Counted from the first letter of the stretch, positions 35,168 through 47,959 are shown. The stretch is DNA of 64,000 nucleotides from Cannabis sativa (GCF_029168945.1 NC_083610.1:77925580-77989579); one strand, 5' to 3'. Translations and numbers: made by a program. Notes: generated from the sequence alone by a model not told the origin.

Positions 35168-37694
35168 GTACCCTCAGTAGTCTATCAGTTTCCACATCAG
35201 AAAGAGAAGCTGAAACAATAACTGGCAGCTTTTTATCTTGGCCCAGAAACTCATACCTCAAGTGACTAGGAAGCACCTTCAATTCAAGTTCTGGAGGCTT
35301 TTCAGTAGATGGCATTAGTTCTTTTGGAACTGCTCCCAATTCCTCAAAATACCTTTTTTTCAAGGGCCCATAAAAATCAAGCCACTTCACCTAACCCATG
35401 ACCTCTTGTCCTTCTTGCTCCGTCAATTCTTCTTCAATTAAACTTAGTTCAAGAGGATCATCTAGCAGCTTTTTCTCACCCACAATTTCATCAATCAAAT
35501 CAATGAAGAAACAATTATCAATTGCCTTTGGGTATGTCATAGCCTTTAGCACATTAAAGACCACTTCTTCTCCTTGGACTCTCAGCTTTAATTCACCCTT
35601 CTGAACATCAATCAAGGCTTGGCCAGTTGCCAAGAATGGTCTCCCAAGAATGATTGGGACATTTCTATCTTCTTCAATATCCAGAACAATGAAATTAGCT
35701 GGAAAGATGAACTTGTCAACTTTTACTAACACATCCTCAATGACTCCTCTAGGATGAGCTAGTGATCGATCCGCCAATTGGAGAGTTACCGTGGTTGGCT
35801 TTGCTTCACCCAACTGCAATCTTTTAAACACTGATAGAGGCATCAAGTTAATGCTGGCTCCCAAGTCACATAGTGCATTTATTCCTTCAATTCTCCCGAT
35901 AGTACAAGGAATAGTGAAACTCCCTAGATCTCTGAATTTGGGAGGGAGTTTCTTCTGTAGAATGGCGCTGCACTCTTCAATTAGAGCCACTGTCTCATAA
36001 TCCTCCATCTTTCTCTTTTTTGACAAAATTTCCTTCATAAACTTCACATAACTTGGCATCTGCTCTAAAGCTTCAGCAAAGGGAATGTTAATGTGAAGTC
36101 TTTTGAAGACTTCTAGGAATTTGGTGAACTGCTTGTCTAGACTTGATTTTCTGAGCCTCTGAGGATAGGGTATTTTCGCATGGTGATCAATGCCAATTGG
36201 TGGGGACTGTTGTGGTTGTGTTGGGCTATCAGTAGCCTTCTCTGATGTTGGCGTTGGGGTTGGCTTTGGTTGAGCTTCATTCTCCTTTTCTCCATCAGCT
36301 GGTTGTGGCAGTTCAGGACCATCATAATTTTTACCGCTTCTCAGGGTAATTGCTTTGCAGTTTTCTTTGGAGTTTACTTCAGTTGTGCTAGACAAATTTC
36401 CTTGAGGACGGGTTGCTAGTTGGCCCATCTGAGTCTGCAGGTCTTTGATTGAAGATCTAGTTTCAGTCATGAATTGAAGCAGTAAATCTGTTTGCAAACT
36501 AGAATTTCCACCAGAGGCTTGTTGCTGATTAAACTATTGGTTCTGATTCTGGTTCTGATTTTGTTGCTGATAGAACCCACTGTTTCTTCGGTTATTACCC
36601 TGGTTGAACCCATAATTGTTGTTGTTATTCTGCGAAAAATTTCCAATGGCTTTAGCTTCATCCATTGGCAAATCATCCACATCTGCTTGACACTCTGAAA
36701 AGTGATGATTTCCTCCACATATCTCACAAACAATTTGGGCTTGTTTAGCTTGCCCTGCCATTAGCTTTGTCAATGCCTCAACCTGAGCTGTCAACTTTGT
36801 GATGGCATCAACCTCTAACACACCAGCTACCTTCTTAGATTGACTCCTTTCAGTTGGCCACTGCTGATTGTTTAGAGTCATCTCCTCCAATAGATCATAA
36901 GCCTCATTAGCACTCTTTCTCATAAAGGCTCCACCAGTTGCTGCATCTATTAGAGTTCTAGTGTTACCAACGAACCCGTTGTAGAAGTTGTGGACCAGCA
37001 TCCACTTCTCTATAGCATGATAAGGGCACTTTCTGATCAAATCTTTAAACCTCTCCCAAGCCTCATGGAGAGATTCATTATCTAGTTGGCAGAAGTTGTT
37101 GATTTCTCCTCTCAGCTTTGCAGACTTTGCTGGAGGAAAGAACTTTGACAAGAATTTTGTTGCCAGATCATTCCAGGTGGCAATAGAGTTGGGTTGCAAG
37201 GAGTTTAACCAACTCTTGGCTCGTTCTCTGAGCGAGAATGGGAACAGTCTCAGTGGAATGGTATCATCACTGACTCCATTAACTTTAAAAGTTTCACAAA
37301 GTTCCATGAAGTTAGAGAGATGCAGATTAGGATCTTCAGAAGGGAGGCCACCAAATTGAACTGAAGACTGCACCATTTGAAGTATAGCAGATTTAATCTC
37401 AAAGTTGTTCGCATCCACTGCCGGTGGCCTGATACATGACTGCACTCCCGTCAGAGTAGGGAGAATGTAATCTGTCAAGCTACGGCCATTAGCTTGATCT
37501 TCCACGGCGCCACCATTATTACCGTTATTACCTCCATTGTTCGCAGCATTAGCATTCACATTAGCAGCCATGATTTCTGAAGTTTCAGCAGTTGCTGAAA
37601 CTCCTTCTTGCCTTTTGTTCTTTCGGTTTCTCCTACAAGTTTTCTCGATTTCAGGATCAACTGGTAATATGACTGCTTGTCCTTGACGGCGCAT
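35168..37694 (-). pseudogene. Ath-A gag-protease, broken
   Basis: I start it at the first ATG (MRRQGQ, 37694), which follows a polypyrimidine-CAG acceptor-like site. Gag core: [20 protein letters not shown]...[14 protein letters not shown] type, then a degenerate zinc knuckle ([13 protein letters not shown]) and an Asn/Gln-rich stretch. The protease has [15 protein letters not shown], with Asp-Leu-Gly at the active site. Breaks: TAG at 36534-36536 and TAG at 35391-35393. The frame then runs into the solo LTR at 35167. Ath-B carries the same protein without stops. Confidence 0.88.
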
Positions 37695-37818
37695 ACACTT
37701 AGGATTCCTGAAATAGATCAAGAAAATTTTGCAAGAAAAAGGTTAGAAAAATCAGCAAGAGAAAATATACCAAAGTAGAAGTTAGTATAATTTTGTGTAC
37801 TATTAACCTTTAAACAAT

Positions 37819-37836
37819 TCCCCGGCAACGGCGCCA
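37819..37836 (-). other. Ath-A primer-binding site
   Basis: The minus strand reads TGGCGCCGTTGCCGGGGA, 6 bp from the 5' LTR. It is the same 18 bases as in Ath-B and the usual Athila-type site. Confidence 0.88.
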
Positions 37837-37842
37837 AAAACT

Positions 37843-39072
37843 TGTTATGAATTTTTATGTTTATTACGCAAGTATACGCAATCAAGTAGTATCTCACGCA
37901 AGTGAGGTCGAACCACAGGGAATTGGATTAAGTACTACTAAACTATACTTATGATTCTATTTGGTAAAATAATAAGTTTGCAATTTGAAAATAAATAACT
38001 CAGAAAATTAAAGAGAAAATAAATGAAGATTAATCAAGATGAGAGATTAGGGAGGTGAATCCTGTTGATAAGCTACCAATGTTAATACCTAATTGCTATC
38101 CTTATCTCAATGTGAATGACAGATTATGAATTAACCTAACTCTTTTCAGATCTTTTAGGTTCTAAATAATATGTTCTCTAATTAACTTCTTAATTAAATC
38201 AACACAAAATCAGCATTAAGCAATAATCTATTCGTCACTGAGGCTATGTAAATACTTTCGTTTCACATCAAAACCTAGACTATCCAAATTTTAGCATTCT
38301 CAATTCTCACTTTTCTCGAATTGAGATCATTAAACATGTAAAAGGTGATCAAGCTTGCACATGGAATTGAACACAAATATAGATAGTATTCACACATAAG
38401 ATGAAGGAATGGCAATTATTTATTAACTAGGCATAAACTTAAACAACATTCATCATCCTCCCTTATTGGGAAATTTAGTTCATAATAACTCTAAAAACAT
38501 CCATGATTAATTCAGAAACAAAAACAAACATAAAGAAGAAATTAAGGGTAAAAGAAAGAAACTAGAAGGTGATATCGCTCCGGGTCTTCAAGATAGCTTC
38601 CTCTCCACTTGCATCCACTATTTAGGTCTATTTCTGCTTCTTTTGACCTTCAGTGTCGTATTCCTTATATAGGGATGAGAAGTGTGCCTCCAATTGAGAT
38701 AAAAATCGAAATTAGGTCAAATCTGCGATTTCCGTACCAAGTCGCGACTAGCATTTAAGCTGGTCGCGACTACAGGCAAAACTCGAAAAACCGAGTTTCT
38801 GCCAATTCTCGAAGTCGCGACGAGGGTCGCGACCAGGAAAAAGGATCGCGACCTGGCTCTCTGGAGGTCGCGACTACTGATGCGTCTGGAGCCGAATTTT
38901 CCAATTTTTTCCAAGTTTGTCCCAGTTTTTCGCCATTTGACTGAATTCGAACTTTAACACCCCGGGAACCTGAAATAATGAAAATCAAGCGTAAAACTGC
39001 TCCAAAAGACACCAATATACGAGATAATGCTAACTTTAAAGACCCGAAACATAGGCTAATTATAACCTAACA
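37843..39072 (-). repeat. Ath-A 5' LTR
   Basis: 1230 bp, with a TATA box at about 38664-38672 (minus) and six TCGCGA palindromes upstream at 38742, 38764, 38815, 38827, 38846 and 38868. It differs from the 3' LTR by about 17 bases and by 5-bp and 9-bp indels. Confidence 0.92.
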
Positions 39073-39384
39073 TTTAGTTATGAAGTGAACAAGGCTTGCT
39101 TAGATGCCTCCGGTTGCCTTATCAGCTTCCTGGCACGTGCTTTGGGCGCGTGGTGGTGTATTAATGACCATCATTACTGCAGTTATTCGGTTTTTGCAGG
39201 CGTCGATAAGTTTCTTGTCCATTTATTGATACGGCGCATTAAATGGGTGTCAGACGGGTCCTCAAACATTTCCACCATCTTGATGACGATTTAATCCAAC
39301 CGTTGGATTTATGGAATTCGAATCGATTGCTATCCCAGTCGTTTGATGGTTGCTGATCACAGCTGTCTCACACATGTTTTGGCC

Positions 39385-40024
39385 TATAAAAGCCAACCTT
39401 CTTACTTCATTTGGTTACTTTCAGCATTTCACCAAATTTTCTCAAAGTTTTCCAAAGAGAAAAGAAACCTCAAACACCATAGATTTCCTGCTCTTATTCC
39501 TTCGCCGTTGCCAGTTAACCTTTTACCGGCGACCAATATCAACATCCAGCTTCCATACTTTATGTAAGTTCCTCGTACCTTGTACACTATTTCACTGTTT
39601 GTTCATATAGCATGCTTTACTGTTCGTTTATGTTTTCTGGGTTGGATGTTGAACTTTCTGGGAATTTTTGTTTGAGTTTCTGCACAGCGCGTTAGATTCC
39701 TCCTCTTTTGCATTTAGATCACTTCTTTTCATCATGTTTTTGTTGAGGAATCATCTTCGTCCCGCGTAATGACACTTTAGAGTTTAGAGCAGACTTCGTC
39801 TTCTCGATTTTACCCATTTTTTCCTTTTCTCTCCTTACTTTTTCGTAATGTCACCATCTGTGGGATTCTTGCACCTGACTCTTGTCAAGGGAAAACTTTT
39901 GGGGCTTTCTTTTTTGGCAAGTGTCCGGAGGGGGCCTCTTTCTAGCGGTTAGGGGATCCCCATTCCCTTTTTGAAATAGGGTTTGGTTTGGGGCGTGACT
40001 GCTGGATTTTTCAATCTTTTTCAG
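39385..40024 (+). promoter_or_regulatory. Promoter and leader intron of the Tat-B antisense gene
   Basis: TATAAAAGCC at 39385, donor at 39564 (atgtaagttcct), acceptor ttttcag ending 40024, ATG at 40033. Layout and motifs match Tat-A although much of the surrounding sequence has diverged. Confidence 0.65.
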
Positions 40025-40032
40025 AACCAAAA

Positions 40033-43000
40033 ATGTCTTCTTCAGCATCCGGTTCTAAGTCATCAAAGAAGGGAGAGAAGCGTGTGGCCACCCTGGAGGA
40101 GGTCATGAAGGGTCCCGTGGCCCAAGAAGGGCACAAGTCCCGTGCCAACGGGTGGGAAGCAGCTGAGCTTCATTCTACCCTGACCTGCGCCCATCAGCTG
40201 GAGCATATTGTGGTTGTGGCAGGCATCAAGCCTTCCACCTCCGGGACCTACCACCGGCTGCCCCGGGACGAGGAGACGCCCAACCACAACTATGGGGGTT
40301 TCGAAGCCTGGAGCCAGACACATCTCATGGTCGGGGCCATGCTCCCTCTCCAAGATTATTTCATTAATTTCCTTGTATTTGTCGGCCTTGCGCCATATCA
40401 ACTTATTTCCCAAGCTCACCGCCTGCTTTCAGGCTTGTTCATTTTTTATGCTGCCCGGAGCTGGGGCTCGCCCAGTTCGGCAAAAATTTTATATTTTTAT
40501 GAACTTGTTTCTATCCCTAAAAAGGGAGATAAACTTAAAGACGGTTTTTACGGCCTCTGGGCCCATCCTTTAAATGAGGGCCCAGTCCCCTACAACCAGC
40601 AGAAGCACGTGAAGGAATACCGTCACCGCTTCTTCTTCTCCTCCGGTTTCCAGGCCATGGACCATCCAGAGCTTTTCACGGAGTGGGTTAGGATCCCCCC
40701 TTATATGTGGACCGAACCTACTCAAATATTTCTTCAACAGGCCAAGACCTTCGCCACATACGACAAGAAGGCCCTTGATGTCGGGGAGTTAGTCATGACA
40801 GTGCACTGTCGGCAGGCCAAGTTGATCATGGGGCACCAGTCAGTGGATGACTACAATCTTTCTAAAGTCATCTGCCCGAACGTGAGGGCTCCGGCTGCGG
40901 AGAAGGTGCTCTGGGGTGAAATCATTGCCATGGCAGAGGACAAGTACCAAAAGTACCTCTTCAAGAGGAAACAGGAGCTTGCTTATATTAAGGCCCAGGC
41001 GACCGCCGGAAGGGCCCTTCGTATTGGAGCTCCGGTGGAGCGGAGGACCCCTAGACCCAAGCCCGTGGTCCCAGTGCCAAATACTGGGGCTCCCGATGCC
41101 AGCACTTCAGGTTCCGGTAAGTCCCCTTTAACAATACACTATGTTCCTCCCGTCCGTGAGTATACCAACCTTAGGCCTATAGGGTTCAATGAACGTCTCC
41201 ATAGGTTTAGGATGTCTTCCACTCAGTGGGGGAATCATGCCAAGGAGTATTATTTCTCCCACTTAGGCAATTATTTATGTCGGTCCCGGATGGGTTCTGG
41301 GCCCCCGGTGCCCATTCCCTTGGACCATTCAGCCCATTTATCCTCTAGTTGGTTCCTTTTCTCGGACAGCTTTCTCGGAGATGATGAAGCCAGTGCCATG
41401 ATTCGGGACTTTGCTAGGGCCGAATTAGAGAGTTAGGGTAGGACTAGCTTTGCTGTTTTTTGTTAAGTGTATACTGTTTTCATGAATGCTCTAACACTTG
41501 ACTTATTTTCTTGTTGCAGCAGTCAGACCCATGGATGAACTCTTAGCCACTCTTGCTGGAGCCCACACTCCCGATGCTTCCCCACCTCCAGATGCTTCTC
41601 AGTTGGTCACTCCCAGGAGGTCCTCTTCCAATGCCCCTTCGGGCACCATTGTGTTGGTGGACGAGGAGGAGGGAGTTGAGAAAGTTGAAGAAGGTGAAGA
41701 AGCAGATCTGACTGCCCTCGAGCGCAAGCGCAAGGGCAAGATGGTGGAGGAGGAGCCTTCTAAGCGGCCCCGTAGGGTGGACACTCCGGCCCCCAACCAT
41801 GACTCTGGGATTCCTTCCGAGGCGGAGGAATACACTGTGCCTCACGGCATAGTGTTGACTCCGATCCCGGGTGATGAGGAGACGCAGAATCTCCGGGTGG
41901 CCAATACAATTACGCCCTCGACGAGTACAGCCGGGGGCATGCTGAGGTGGAGGCCTTTAAGAGAATCTTACGGGAGGAGCAGCAAAACACTCTGAACGAG
42001 GAGGCCTTTTGGAATCCCTGGGATCTGAACATGGATCCGCTGACGGATTGGTTCAATCGCTTCCTCGGGCCCAACTTGGCTCCCTTTGCCTCGGAGATGA
42101 CCAGCGAGTATGTCTCCCATCTGACTCAGTTCCCGCCTAAGCGATATGCCGCATGTGCATCCTTGAACTCCGTTTACCAGGTTCAAGACATCAGCAACGC
42201 CATGGCTGCGGTATGTACTTGCGGTTTATCTCTTCCCTTGATATTTTGTCCAAGGCATTCGATCTTACTCTTGTCTCCTTTTTCAGATTACTGCGGAGAC
42301 CAGCCGCCTTTCCAAGACCATAGTTAATCATGGTTTCATCATGTGCGAATTTGGGGGCATAGACGAGGCTGTGAGGATCCTGTGCGACCTGTCTGCTGAA
42401 AGGCGGGCGATCCAGGAGGAGGTTGATCGAAGGGAGGCCCTCGCGGAGGCGAAGCTCAGGGAGGAGGCCAAACAGAGGGAAGCCCAAGCGGAGGCGAAGC
42501 TCCAAGAGAAGGCCAAACAGAGGGAGGCTGAGCTGGAGGTGAGGCATCGGGAGGCACTGAAGGCGGAGGGTGAGGCCGTCGCCAAGGCTATGCGTGAGCT
42601 TCGGGAGGTCAGGGAAGCCATGGACGAGATGGCTGCCAAGGTAAAGTCCTTAGAGGAATTGCACCAGGTAACCTGACCGTGGAGGTGAAGGAGTTGAGGG
42701 ACTTCAAGGATCAGGCCTTGAAAAAGGCCAAAAGAGAAGAACTCCTAACCCCTATCTCCTGTAAGCACTGTGCCAAACGCTTTGCTGATGGCGTCTACAT
42801 GGCGTGGCAGTCGAACGGCCAGAGCATCAAACTCGACTTCTATCCCAAGCCTGAGGAGGCTCTTGCCAAATCCCGGGAGAAGAAGAAGAAGCTTGATGCT
42901 ATGCTTGAAGCACGTCGGGGCCCTCGCCTTCCTCCTCGTATTGACAAAGCCGCTGAGTCCAGCTCATTTCATCATGATTATTTCTTTTTTTTTTTTATTT

Positions 43001-43152
43001 ACAGCTATTTTTCTTTTCTTCAAGACAATCTTAATTATGTAGCTGTTTTATTTTCTAAGGGGAGACAATTATTATGGCCTGTCCCTAGGCCCTTTGTATT
43101 ATTATATTTTTTTTACCTGCCCTTTGGGTCAGGATATTTTATATGTATATGA
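40033..43152 (+). pseudogene. Tat-B antisense gene (PF04195-type), broken
   Basis: Homologue of the Tat-A antisense gene. The first 468 codons are open (MSSSASGSKSSKK..., with LPLQDYFINFLVFVGLAPYQ and PSSAKILYFYEL), then TAG at 41434-41436 near the first intron (donor about 41439, acceptor before 41521). A one-base deletion near 41900 shifts the frame. A second intron lies about 42210-42286. TGA at 42674-42676 cuts the coiled coil. The C-terminal SCxxCxKRFxDGVYMAW motif is kept. Homology to Tat-A ends at about 42945; the open frame runs on into spacer to 43152. Keeping the domain order in two subfamilies implies past selection. Confidence 0.75.
43076..43133. repeat. Hairpin repeats between convergent Tat-B genes
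   Basis: Two units, ggcctgtccctaggcc (43076) and acctgccctttgggtcagg (43115), lie between the antisense gene and the end of pol, as in Tat-A. Confidence 0.55.
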
Positions 43153-43351
43153 TCACTTTGATGCATATTCTCTTTGAGTTTGTTTTTACTTTCGGCCTGT
43201 TTTACATCTGTCCGTGTGGTATGCCTTAGTACCCCCTTGAGTGGCATGAAAACTTTGTTTTTAAGGCACTCAGTTTTATTCAAAATTTAGAGGCTGCATA
43301 CATTTTGACGGTACAAATTCTTTAGACAAAGCCTAAGTTAATATATTTGGA

Positions 43352-46300
43352 CTATTGGTAATACTTTCGGAGATGATCGGCGTTCCAGGCCCTTGGCACA
43401 ATGGTTCCGTCCATCATTTTTAGCTTATAGGTTCCGGAGCCGATTTCATCCTCGATTTCATATGGCCCTTCCCAATTTGGCCCAAGTACCCCCACTCCGG
43501 GTTCTTGAATGGCTGGGAAGACTTTTCTTAAGACCATATCCCCAATAGTGAATTTTCTGTTATTAACTTTGGAGTTAAAATATTTAGTCACCTTCTTTTG
43601 ATAAGCTGCCATCCGTATTTGAGACTCGTCCCGGAGCTCTTCAACCTGATCCAGCGCTTCCTATAACAAAGTTTGGTTCGTAGCTGGATCATAAGTCGTT
43701 CTCCTATGGGACGGGAATAACGTTTATACTGGGACCATTGCTTCACAACCGTACGCCATTGAGAATGGCGAGTGGCCGGTCGTAGTTCTTGGGGTCGTCC
43801 GGTAGGCCCATAACACTCTTGACAATTCTTCAGGCCAATTGTTTTTGCAGGCCAGCAGCTTTTTCTTTAGGGTGACCTTTAGGATTTTGTTGACTGCTTC
43901 TGCTTGTCCGTTCGTTTGCGGTCTTGCCACTGCGGAGAAGCTTTTAATGACTCCGTGTTGGTTGCAGAAGTCAGTGAACTCTTTGCAATCGAATTGCTTT
44001 CCGTTGTCAGAGACTATTTTGTGAGGCAAGCCATATCGACATACTATGTTTTTAATAACAAAGTCTAGTGCTTTTTTAGCAGTTATAGTCTTTATTGGCT
44101 CAGCCTCCGTCCATTTGGTAAAGTAGTCTACTGCTACTATTGCATAATTTACCCCTCCCTTTCCTGTTGGCAGGGACCTGATAAGATCTATCCCCCAGAC
44201 CGCGAAGGGCCAGGGACTAGACATCAGGGTAATTTCTTTGGGAGGAGCTCTCGGTATGTTCGCGAACCTTTGGCACGAATCACATTTCTGGACGTAGTCT
44301 ATGCAATCTTTTTTCATTGTTGGCCAGAAGTACCCTTGTCTCAATATTTTCTTTGAGAGACTTGGTCCTCCTGTATGATCTCCACAGAACCCTTCGTGGA
44401 CCTCTAGTATAATTTTCTTAGCTTCAGGGTATGATACACACCTTAAATAAGGCATGTTGAGTCCTCTTCGGTAGAGAATTTTGTCCATCATCACATAACG
44501 GTGAGCCTGGTACTGAATCTTTCTGGGCAGTACCCTTTCTTGGGACAACTCACCTTTTGTTATGTATTCAATGATGGGGACCATCCAGCTGGGTTCTTGC
44601 CCAACCGTTGTTATGACCTCTTTTATTTTGATACTTGGCTCTGCCAAGCGTTCCACAGGTACTACCCCCAGTTTCTCAATTTCACTGTCTGAAGGTAACT
44701 TAGCCAGACAGTCCGCGTGAGCATTATTTTCTCTAGGGATTCTTTCCACTTTATAGTCCGCGAACTCGTGGAGCAATTCCCGGACTATCGCCACATACGC
44801 AGTCATTCTTTCTCCGTGCGTCTGATACTCTCCCGACACCTGTTCACTACCAGTTGGGAATCGCTGTAGACTTCTACTCTTTTAGCCCCCACAGTCTTTG
44901 CTAGCCTTAACCCTGCTATCAAGGCTTCATATTCGGCCTTATTGTTTGAACCTGAGAAGTCGAATCGTAGGGCTGCTTGGAGTCAAAGTCCGCTTGGAGA
45001 TATCATTGCGACCCCCGCTCCGGATCCATTCTCGTTGGAGGCTCTGTCTACAAATACTTTCCACGTTGGGACTGATGGTGTGGGTATGTTCGCAGTAGCT
45101 TCGACTTCATTGCACTCTGTGATGAAGTCTGCTAACTCTTGCCCCTTTATGGAAATGCGGGGAATGTAGTGTAGGTCAAATTGGCTCAATTCCATTGCCC
45201 ATTTGAGGAGCCTTCCGGATGCCTCTGGCTTTTGTAGGACTTGCCGGAGTGGGTGGTTGGTCAGCACCTTGATTAGGTAAGCCTGGAAGTAGGGTCTCAG
45301 CTTTCTCGAGGCCATTAGGAGGCAAAAAACTAGTTTTTCAATGATTGGATATCGCGTCTCCGCTTTTATCATTCGCTTGCTGACATAGTACACGGGATGC
45401 TGAGTTTTCTCCTCTTCCCAGACTAAGGCTGCGCTCACCGCATGCTCGGAGACGGCCAAATATAGGAACAAGTCCTCTCCGAGAACGGGCTTTGACAGGA
45501 TCGGAGGTTTGGCCATGTGTTCTTTCAGTTTTTTGAATGCCTCCTCGCACTCGTCGGACCACTCAAATTTCTGACACTTCTTCAAGATGTTGAAGAAAGA
45601 AATTCACTTGTCTGTGGACCGGGAGATAAAACGGCTAAGGGCAGCAACCTTTCCGGTTAGGCTCTGCACATCTTTGGGTTTCTTTGGGGATGGCATGCTC
45701 AGGAGAGCTTGAATTTTTTCTGGGTTTGCCTCAATTCCCCTCTGACTAACGATGAAGCCCAGAAACTTTCCTGACTTAACCCCGAAAGTGCACTTCTTGG
45801 GGTTGAGTTTCATTCCGTACCTCCGGACCACTTCGAAGCATTCTTCTAAGTCGTCCGCGTGGCTAGTGCATGCTTTTGACTTGACTAGAATGTCGTCTAC
45901 GTACACCTCCATATTTCGCCCTAGGAGGCCCTTGAACATTCGGTTCACCATTCTTTTATAAGTTGCGCCAGCGTTTTTCAGTCCGAAAGGCATGACTAGG
46001 TAGCAGTATACCCCCTTATCTGTCCTGAAGCTAGTGCACACTTATCTGCTACGTGCATTTTAATTTGGTTGTAACTGGCGTGCGCGTTCATGAAGGACAG
46101 TAGTTTGAATCCGGATGTGGCGTCCACCATCTGGTCGATCCTGGCCAAAGGGAAACAATCCTTTGGGCAAGCTTTGTTTAGATCAGTGAAATCTATACAA
46201 ACCCGCCAGGTTTTGTTAGGCTTCGGCACATGACCGGATTGGCCAGCCATTCCGGGTAATAGACATCTCGAATCATGTCACTCTTTGGTAGTTTGTCCAC

Positions 46301-46741
46301 CTCTTTCTCTAAGGCTTCAGCCTTTACTGAGTCGAGGGGACGTCGCTTCTGTTGGACCAGTGGCATGTCCGGGTTGACATTGAGGACATGGCTGATGACG
46401 TGGAGACTTATGCAAGTCATGTCTTCTTGGCACCATGCGAAAACGTCAATGGCACCCCTCAATGTCTTTATTATTTGTTCTTTTTCCTCGAGTTCTAGGC
46501 TCTTTCCTAGCCGGAGGATTTTGGTGGAGTCGAGGTCGCACACCGATACTTTCTCGACGTCCTCCATTGGTTCTACAACTTTTTCGGATCCCACACGGGG
46601 ATCCAACTCATCTTCTTCCGCCATTTCTGGCTCACTAATTTCTCGGACCATCAACACGGGTAGGTGGGCGACGACGTTATAACACTGCCTAGTCTCCCTT
46701 TGGTTTCCCCTCACATTCCCTACCCCAGCTTCCTGGGTTGG
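43352..46741 (-). pseudogene. Tat-B pol (RT, two RNases H, integrase), broken
   Basis: Downstream part of Tat-B gag-pol after the Ath-B insertion. RT: VMPFGLKNAGATYKRM and YVDD. RNase H: EDLFLYLAVSEHAVSAAL. Archaeal-type RNase H starts FVDRASNENGSG (Gly to Arg beside the first Asp). Integrase: CDSCQR finger, WGIDLIRSLP, IVSDNGKQF. Breaks: frameshifts near 46230 and 46045, TGA at 45604-45606, TGA at 44983-44985, TAA at 43724-43726 and TAG near 43662. It ends HLRKYYQ at 43352. It is more degraded than Tat-A, in line with its older LTRs. Confidence 0.88.
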
Positions 46742-46746
46742 GAATT

Positions 46747-47935
46747 TGTTAGGCTATTTTTAGCCTATGTTTTGGATCTAATTTATGTGCGTTTTTAGCT
46801 GTGTTGGGACGGAATTACGCTTGTTTTCTATGTTTTCAGGTTCTTTGGAATAAAAGAGGTCTCGGGTGCAGAAATTCGTTGAAAGACGTGCTGAGCCGAA
46901 GAAAAACTTAATTTTTGAGTTTTTCCATATCTGGCCGCGGCGATGAAGAGGCTCGCCGCGGCGAGTTACGAGAAACAGAAAGCACCTAAAATTGGCAAAT
47001 TCTCGCCGCGGCGAGAGGAAGCTTGGCCGCGGCGAGATCCCGTACGGACCAGGGGTATTTTCGTCCATCGAACCCTAAATTTCAAGTATAAATAGAAAAC
47101 TGCGATTGGAAGTCAGGGAGAGCGATCAGAAACCCTAAAATACAGCTGAGAGCGGCAGGAAGAGCGTAGAGATTCAAGTGAAGATCCAGAATTCATCCTC
47201 AAACAGTTCTTTTCTTTATTCCTCTTTAATTTATTTATGTTGAATATTGCTATAGGAATGGTTATGGATTTGTTTCTGAACTAAATTTCCCATTTAGGGA
47301 GGATGATGATTGTTGTTTAATATTTTGCCTAGTTAATGTTTAATTACCATTCCTCCATTCTTGTGTGTGAAATTATCTTAATTTGTGTTTAATTTCATGT
47401 TTAAGATTGATCACCTTGTGCATGCTCTATGATCTCAATTCAAAATCTGAAAAGTGAGAATTGAGAATGCTAAAATTAAGATAATCAATGTTCTATGTGA
47501 AACGAAAGTATTCACATGTCTTATGTGACGAGTAGATTATTGCTTAATGCTGATTTCATGTTAGTTTAGTTAAGGAATTAATTAGATAACATGTGATTTA
47601 GAATCTAGAAGATCTGAAAGGAGCTAGGTTATTTTATAATCTGTCATTCACCCCAAGAATAGGATAGTAATTAATCATTAACGATTTGGGTAAACAACAA
47701 CAGGATTCTCCTCCCTATTGTCTCATCTTGTTTAACTTTAAATTGTGTTATTAAGTTTTCTGAATTTCTTTCAAATTTTACTGTTTTTAAACCGTAATTG
47801 CTTTTGATTTACCGAATAGAATCATAAGTATAATTTAGTGGTACTTAATCCAATTCCCTGTGGGATCGACCTCACCTGTGTGAGATTTACTACTTGGTTG
47901 CGTATACTTGCGTAGCGTTTAAAAATATAGCAACA
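46747..47935 (+). repeat. Ath-B 5' LTR
   Basis: 1189 bp. TATAAATA at 47087-47094 with four CCGCGG palindromes upstream. Ends ...atatagcaaca before the primer-binding site. Confidence 0.93.
46935..47032 (+). promoter_or_regulatory. CCGCGG palindrome array upstream of the Ath-B TATA box
   Basis: CCGCGG occurs at 46935, 46956, 47006 and 47027, mostly inside CGCCGCGGCGAG, 55-160 bp upstream of the TATA box. It sits where Ath-A has its TCGCGA array. The 3' LTR carries the same four copies at offset 4985. Confidence 0.6.
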
Positions 47936-47941
47936 AGTTTT

Positions 47942-47959
47942 TGGCGCCGTTGCCGGGGA
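47942..47959 (+). other. Ath-B primer-binding site
   Basis: TGGCGCCGTTGCCGGGGA, 6 bp after the 5' LTR, identical to the Ath-A site. Confidence 0.9.

Larger units (their letters stand above)
25767..39072 (-). mobile_element. Ath-A: Athila-type Ty3/gypsy element with env-like ORF
   Basis: LTRs of 1226 bp (25767-26992) and 1230 bp (37843-39072) have TG...CA ends and the perfect duplication tttag (25762-25766 and 39073-39077). The primer site TGGCGCCGTTGCCGGGGA and the order gag-protease-RT-RNase H-integrase, then a separate env-like ORF, are typical of Athila. The LTRs differ by about 17 substitutions plus two short indels (about 1.4%). It contains a 1897-bp solo LTR in the protease-RT linker and three premature stops, so it is dead, although its RT-RNase H-integrase frame is open. 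Confidence 0.93.

Noticed and set aside
46778..47068. 96-codon open frame on minus within both Ath-B LTRs
   Set aside because: It runs through the palindrome array and promoter region and appears twice only because the LTRs are identical. No domain or start context supports it.
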